64,000 nt of DNA, from positions 6,944,001 through 7,008,000 of the forward strand of contig NC_052106.1 of the NCBI RefSeq assembly GCF_012273895.1. The letters run 5' to 3'. Origin of the DNA: Zerene cesonia (Eukaryota > Arthropoda > Insecta > Lepidoptera > Pieridae). The notes under the pieces were generated by a model. It ran no database searches and was not told the origin of the DNA. It saw only the letters and a program-made list of their open reading frames with translations. Position 1 is the stretch's first letter, and the number at the start of each line of letters is the position of its first letter. The position numbers and the translations under genes are program-made. Of the stretch, positions 58,197-64,000 are shown piece by piece.

Positions 58197-61100
58197 TTAT
58201 GATAAACGATTATCAATCGATTGAGTGATAATTCAATAAAATGGTATTTGATCTCGAGAAAGTCATGATGATCTTGCTAACTGTGATTAAAAAAAAACTT
58301 CTTTTTTAATACACATCATGACTATTAACTTGCATAATATTTTATTATGTTATCCACTTTAGCGCCTCTTTAATTATTTAATTCTTATGTTGTTTGTTTT
58401 GCAGTTGCGAGGTATTAAAGAAATTTCGAAATGAGATTAGCATATTTTAGCTTGTTAGTTATAAACAAATTCTTTTAGCTATTATGTATACACATAAATA
58501 GAACAAAGAAATACATAATAGAGTGTTACTTATATAACTTTGTTTCTATTTTGTGCATCATTAGAAGTCGACAATCCAAGCTAAAATTCGCAGCGATAAA
58601 CAATTACTTTGAAATAAAAACAAAAACATTCAAATTGACAATTTTAATGAAACCATACGGAACCCACCATCTAAACAATTATCAGAATCGGTTCACCAAG
58701 TCGAAAGGTATAAGGTAACGAACCCTAAGAACACAGTCAAATAGAGCACTCCTTTTTTGAAATTCATTGAAAACTGTATAATAACATTTCAGATGCTAAA
58801 AAAGTATTTATATGAAGAGACATCCTCGACTTATATTTACTTAAAATAAGATGATCAAAAACTCCTAATGATAACTTCAAAGATATCTAATTGTGTAACC
58901 GTTGAAAGCAGTTTTAATGTGGGCAAAACCGAATAGTCCTAGTATTCGTGCGATAACAGGCTATTAAAATAAAATTATGTATGTATTATAAATTATAATA
59001 ATTTTCGGATTATTTTACTGATCATGTTGTCGAATATATTGTTTTGTAATATTACTACAATGAATAAGGGGATAGTAGGAGAGGATAGGAGAAAACAATA
59101 AAAATTAAGATAAAGTAAAATAATACACTTATAGGTTGGCAAAAAAACCTAATTAGGTAAAAACTACGATAATTGATTAATATTCAACGTAAGCCACTAG
59201 ATAATTTTCATCAATCAAACATTTAAAATGCTAATTGCATTATTATACAATAGGCGGTTTAGTCTACTTATAAAGATAAGTCTAATCAACAATTATTCCC
59301 AGAAATTCTACAGATTAAAATGGCATTCTGATTTTTTATCTGTGGCCGTGCGTGAAGACTATGCTTTATGATCTTGTCTATGACAGAATACAAAAGTCGA
59401 AACTATAAAAATGTTGCGTAAATCACATAATTTTATCTAGACGATTGCCATAAGCGCCGGCGCCTCTGTGACGTCATCGGCGCACATGAGGTGGTTTTAA
59501 ATTACCGTGAAGCTAATGCATGCAATGGGAATGCATTGTAAATTCTTAATGAATAAGTGCAATGAAGAGTTTTATTTGAATAAATAAGTTTTAATTAGGT
59601 ACAGTACATAGCTAATTTATTTAATGAATCATTTCTCACGCTAGCCCATGATGAATATAGCTCGCATATAGGAAAACTACTAAATATATTTTTAAAGACA
59701 CATAATACAACTTTATGAACGTGATTTTTATTTTATCATATTTAAGAACGAACCAAATAAGGTGAAGATGTGTAATTCTAACATTCTAATAAATTTGAAT
59801 GTTTCCTAGAAACATTGGAATTCATGCCAAATACCTATGTAAAATCTATGGTCCTTACGCCAAGTATGTATTATATAATTTTTAATAAAGTTTCTTATTA
59901 CATATTTTCTTTATGTTTCCTCATATCGAATCAGAATCGAATTTTCGTTATATGAAAATTGTTTTAGCCGATTTAAAAAAAGAGGAGGAGGTTCTTAATT
60001 GAACTATATTTTTGTCATTTTTACCTCATTACATTTTCTGGGTTAACCGTTTTTGACGATTCTTTTTTTTTTATTTGAAACCTAGTGTCTCCCGTGTGCA
60101 CCTATTTATATACCCTTATGTATAGTTCTGACATATTGATGGTTTAGTTGCATGTTAAAAAAATGTTATTTTAAATAGGGTGTTCACTCGAATATAGTCA
60201 TGAAAAAATAATAAAGTAAAAATTTTTAAATAGCGAACAATAAAATGTTTTACGAAATAACCTAATGTGAGCAAGATTCTCAGATGAAACAGGTTCCCCA
60301 TATGGTTACTTGATTGTTATTTATATTTTATACATAACTACTTCTAGAATGTGATTGTCCGCATTCCACGTTGCTATGGCAACAGGCGGTATGTCTAAAT
60401 AATTTGAAGAAATTGCATAATGATCTAGACAGAATCCCACATTAATAAAAACGTATTATTCCAGGGAGTAAAGTCATAGAATTATCAATTTCTATGGAAA
60501 AGAGCTAAAGAGCCTGCGAACGAAACGAGGGAAAGTAATTACTAAAGATAGTTAAGTATTTCTATACAAATACATTCCTAAATATACATTGCAGGCCAAC
60601 CACAACGCTAACTATTTAACGACTTTGCTAGCAGTTATTGGATTGCGAACAACAATTCAGTTCCCAAATTGTTCCGCCTACTGTGACAGCTTGAAGCTGA
60701 TTAACCCAAAACGTGTTCTGAGTATGGAGACATCGGTCCTACTACAGTACTATTTTTGACATCTACTCTAAATCCACTCAAAATTTGTAAGATTTACGTG
60801 TGCTTGTTAATTATTATACGTACTTCATTATACACTAAGGAAGTTTTAATTTAAAGCAAGCTTTGTTAAGTACATTATTTAAGTTGATAATAAAATCTTC
60901 ACATAATAACTATCTCGCATGTCCATCGCATCCATAGAGATCATCATAATTCAAATCTTCATAAACCATGAATTGTGTAAGTAATAAAAGTTTATATCTA
61001 AAACAAAGGGTGAACATAAGCAACGCCGCGAGTTTAACACGCTATAATTGTACATCCGTAATGGTCGAGCTACCGGAATTGCTTTATAGCTCATAATCGT

Positions 61101-63191
61101 GGAGCCGCGGCGCCGAGAAGGCGTTCCAATCACCATACATCACAAAACTTGCGATCACCCAAATTTCAACTCTAACGACATTCAAATACGAGACTATTAT
61201 GCAATGTTGATCGTAAAGGTAATATTGTTGAGCTATCTTCTCACACTACAGGTGTTTTTTTTTTTTTATAGAACGAAGCTCAGACCGCCCCGCCTACGTT
61301 TGATTGAGGTTTTAATTGCTTAGAGGTTTTACAAAGAATTCTTTCGCCGTTTACAGATGTGCCTATCATTAAAAGATTTTTCTCATTTCTACGTGTTGTA
61401 GATAAATGTGATACTATAAATACATTACTCGCTTTAGAAATCACGTTTGTGGAATTCAAGGTTTTTGCGGCTCAGCTGGAACGTGCAGAGCTGGCAGTAA
61501 ATGAGTGTAGTTCATTAATACATTTGAATCGCGTATAACATAACTACAAATTTCAATGTATCATTAATTAAACCATTGTATTGTAACAAAAAAGTGACAC
61601 ATTAATTATATTTCGTAGCGGCATTGTGCGGTGAGCGCAGTGTAATATATCAGAGAGAATACATAATAATACATGGCCCAAAGGTCCAGATTTAAGGGTC
61701 TCGCTCATTACGCCGATTCACGTTGACGTGTTAAAACAAAGTGGACGAATCAAAGGGACCGGCGCCAACCACACAAAGCTTGAATGGTTTCGATCTCACC
61801 ACTTGATAACACTGATATGTATCTGGACTCTGGCGCCAAATTTCACAGAATCCCTTAGAAACTTCTCTTTATTTCTATCGTCTATGGACGGGTTGAATTA
61901 ATGAATCTTATTCTTTTTTTTATTTCGTCTATGGTCTACGGTATGTTTGAGTTTAAAAATCGAAATCATGTCGAATTCAACCTTTGCGTGTACGTTCTAT
62001 GAAACGACAAACGAAAATGAAGTATTTTTTACTAATCATTCATTGTACAAAAACATAAATTATTTATACAAAGAGAGAAGAGAGCGATCAAAAGTACATT
62101 TTGTAATGTTTATGTACCGTTCAAATGGTATTGTACCTGCCGTGGGAGAATTCGCAGGAGCCGAGAAATGAGTAAATGATGAGCGGTCAATTTTATGACT
62201 AAATATATATCGTGTCCGCTGTTGAGGCTTGGGCATTCGCACGATTTAGCCTAATGTATGGGAAGTCGTGATGGCTAACTTTCACCAGTGGCGCCAGTGG
62301 TCAGCAATACTCGTTTGGTGCAATATAGATTTTGTGACAATTTTAGGCCCATCTCGGGTGATTATTACAATCAGGGGCCGTTAAGAGAATTGAAATGGTT
62401 TATGTTTATGATGATACTTACCAAGTACGCGGCTTTATTGCTTCTAAATTCAATTTCATTCAAATGTTCTAGATTTTTTATTAAATTTAAATGTTAGATG
62501 CCTAAAGGAAATCTTGGATCACCAAAAATTGTACAGTCAGTCTACACATAAAAAAGGTTTTAATCAGAAAAGGGATTGATAGTTTCGAGATTTCCCCCAT
62601 GTCCCGGGTGATCAATAGCCCACATTATTTATCCCCGGATCCCGTATTCGGGATCGTATCCCGGACCTCAGGATCTTATTAGTCACGTATTGCGGCGCGC
62701 CACGCCGGCGACACGTTGGCGCCAAACTGCCGCCATTGCTAAGTAACGCTACTAAATAACAATTTCTTATATGGAATGGATTTTCTATTATTATTCCTCG
62801 TGTATATTAGCCGCCATTGATTAGTTTAATTAAATCTTCCAAGAATTTGATCTTGCGTGATCGTGTTTGTAATTTGCCATGCAACTGATAAGGTTTTATG
62901 TTTGTATTATTGTTTGTTTTAGGCTCTGTGACTCAATACAGAAAAGTGTTGTGAGCTGTTATGAGTAATTTAACGCGGAGCTGACGTTGCAATTGAGATT
63001 TAATGAAAATTATTAAATATACCATCAATTGTGTTTATTTATTTGTAAAAGTTTACATTGTTTTTCATTGTAAAGCTTTAGAGCAATAATATATTATAAT
63101 ATTAGATAATATAATGTAAGAATAACATGTAATAAAAAACAAGAGAAGATCGCTTCGTATTCATAACTAAAGTGTTTACGATTGGAAAGGT

Positions 63192-63221
63192 CAACAACAA
63201 CAACAACAACAACAACAACAG
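63192..63221. repeat. (CAA)n microsatellite
   Basis: About ten uninterrupted CAA units. Confidence 0.9.
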
Positions 63222-63610
63222 TACTATCTAACTAATCTAACTTCCAAATTTACGAAAAGTGCTTCTAACAATTCTATAGGATCGCCTCTTATAAGAATGA
63301 ACTGAACCCAAACGTAACATACCTCCGAATTCTACAGTACTGAAGCACGCCAACTGTAAAAACAATGTAGGAATGTCTGTTTGTCTGTCCGAGACAAAAC
63401 AGCCTATTGTGTTATGGCGGTAGTCTCAACATGTGGGACACCTGCTGCCATGTGCCTTATATATATTTACTAAGTAAACTTATGTGGTAAATACTGTTGG
63501 ACTTGAGGCTGTTAAATAATTTTACAATAGCATTTACTTATACGGGTTACTAAAGCCCATTTTAGCCATAGGCATTATTTTATTTATTCATAACTAATAG
63601 ACAATATTAT

Positions 63611-63712
63611 AGAAATAAAATACTTTTAAACAGACCACGCTCGCTGTAAAGTGTTCGAAACGTCGGGTTAATAATATAAGACACTCGCGTAATATCAAAC
63701 ACAAGGAAATAC
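63611..63712. repeat. Palindromic repeat with invariant core, copy 4, arms largely lost
   Basis: Retains ACCACGCTCGCTGTAAAGTG and the rest of the core (63642-63662), then ATATCAAACACAAGGAAATA. The inverted arms are missing or unrecognisable. Confidence 0.65.
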
Positions 63713-64000
63713 TAGACAATATTATTCTTAACTGCTCTTTAGAGTAAAAAGAGTAGCGTGTCATCAATATTTTAATGAATTAAGATTTAGAATTACAAAT
63801 CCGGTGTTGCTTGCTTTAAAAACTTCCTATTTTGTAAATATTTATACACTAAAGGATATATCATCTGTGTGACGACGAACTACAAAAAAACCTATGCTTA
63901 ATTTAAAAATGTATGTAACTGATATTAATACCATGTTTAATGGATTTCACCACCTGGCTGAAAGAGAAAAATTGCATCTCCGTGACACTTTGGCAGCAGT

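Larger units (their letters stand above)
57347..64000 (-). other. Upstream part of net: intron or regulatory DNA
   Basis: By position this is the net intron preceding the last exon, or 5' flank. Contains a Helitron (58029-58196), the GGCGCC cluster, a CRE-like octamer TGACGTCA (59469), a (CAA)n tract and palindromic repeat copy 4. I could not place a 5' coding exon ending in phase 1. Confidence 0.5.

Noticed and set aside
60951..61136. Minus-strand frame as the missing 5' exon of net
   Set aside because: Its only donor-like site gives phase 0, whereas the net exon needs phase 1, and the sequence does not resemble net N-termini.

Overview
This 64 kb window is eukaryotic genomic DNA from a lepidopteran insect (butterfly or moth). 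It is AT-rich and intron-bearing. It carries short non-autonomous Helitrons ending in CTAG, tRNA-derived SINEs with target-site duplications, a hAT-type MITE, mariner-type termini and jockey/CR1-like LINE debris, a mix typical of Lepidoptera. The species cannot be named from sequence alone. There is no bacterial or CRISPR-like content. Two 1000-N assembly gaps (12341-13340 and 26915-27914) hide sequence.

Five protein-coding genes can be supported. From left to right: (1) The 3' two-thirds of a neuropeptide G-protein-coupled receptor of the bombesin-receptor-like CCHamide-1 receptor type, plus strand. Six exons run from 17691 to 40112 and encode TM4 to the C-terminus; the exons for TM1-TM3 were not found and probably lie upstream. 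(2) Tfb5/GTF2H5, the smallest TFIIH core subunit, plus strand, two exons (50012-51581). (3) MND1, the meiotic recombination partner of HOP2, minus strand, five exons (50221-51387), lying wholly inside the single Tfb5 intron. (4) ZNHIT1, a SRCAP/SWR1 chromatin-remodelling subunit, plus strand, two exons (51617-52407), whose ATG is only 35 bases after the Tfb5 stop. (5) The last coding exon of the bHLH factor net/ATOH8, minus strand (56643-57346); its 5' exon(s) were not identified.

Layout: 1-17690 is non-coding and repeat-rich. 17691-40112 is the receptor, with introns of 1.4 to 12.6 kb full of transposon remnants. 40113-50011 is a gene-poor spacer with a LINE remnant, a long (TA)n tract and one weak small ORF. 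50012-52407 is a very compact housekeeping cluster of three interlocked genes. 52408-56642 holds a decayed tandem array and the 3' flank of net. 57347-64000 is probably the first intron or upstream regulatory DNA of net, with an unusual density of GGCGCC palindromes.

The genes do not form a pathway. The points of most interest are the interlocking of Tfb5, MND1 and ZNHIT1; the two assembly gaps sitting inside two copies of one mariner element; a palindromic repeat family with an invariant 21-nt core; and a decayed 4-unit array of about 217 bp beside ZNHIT1.
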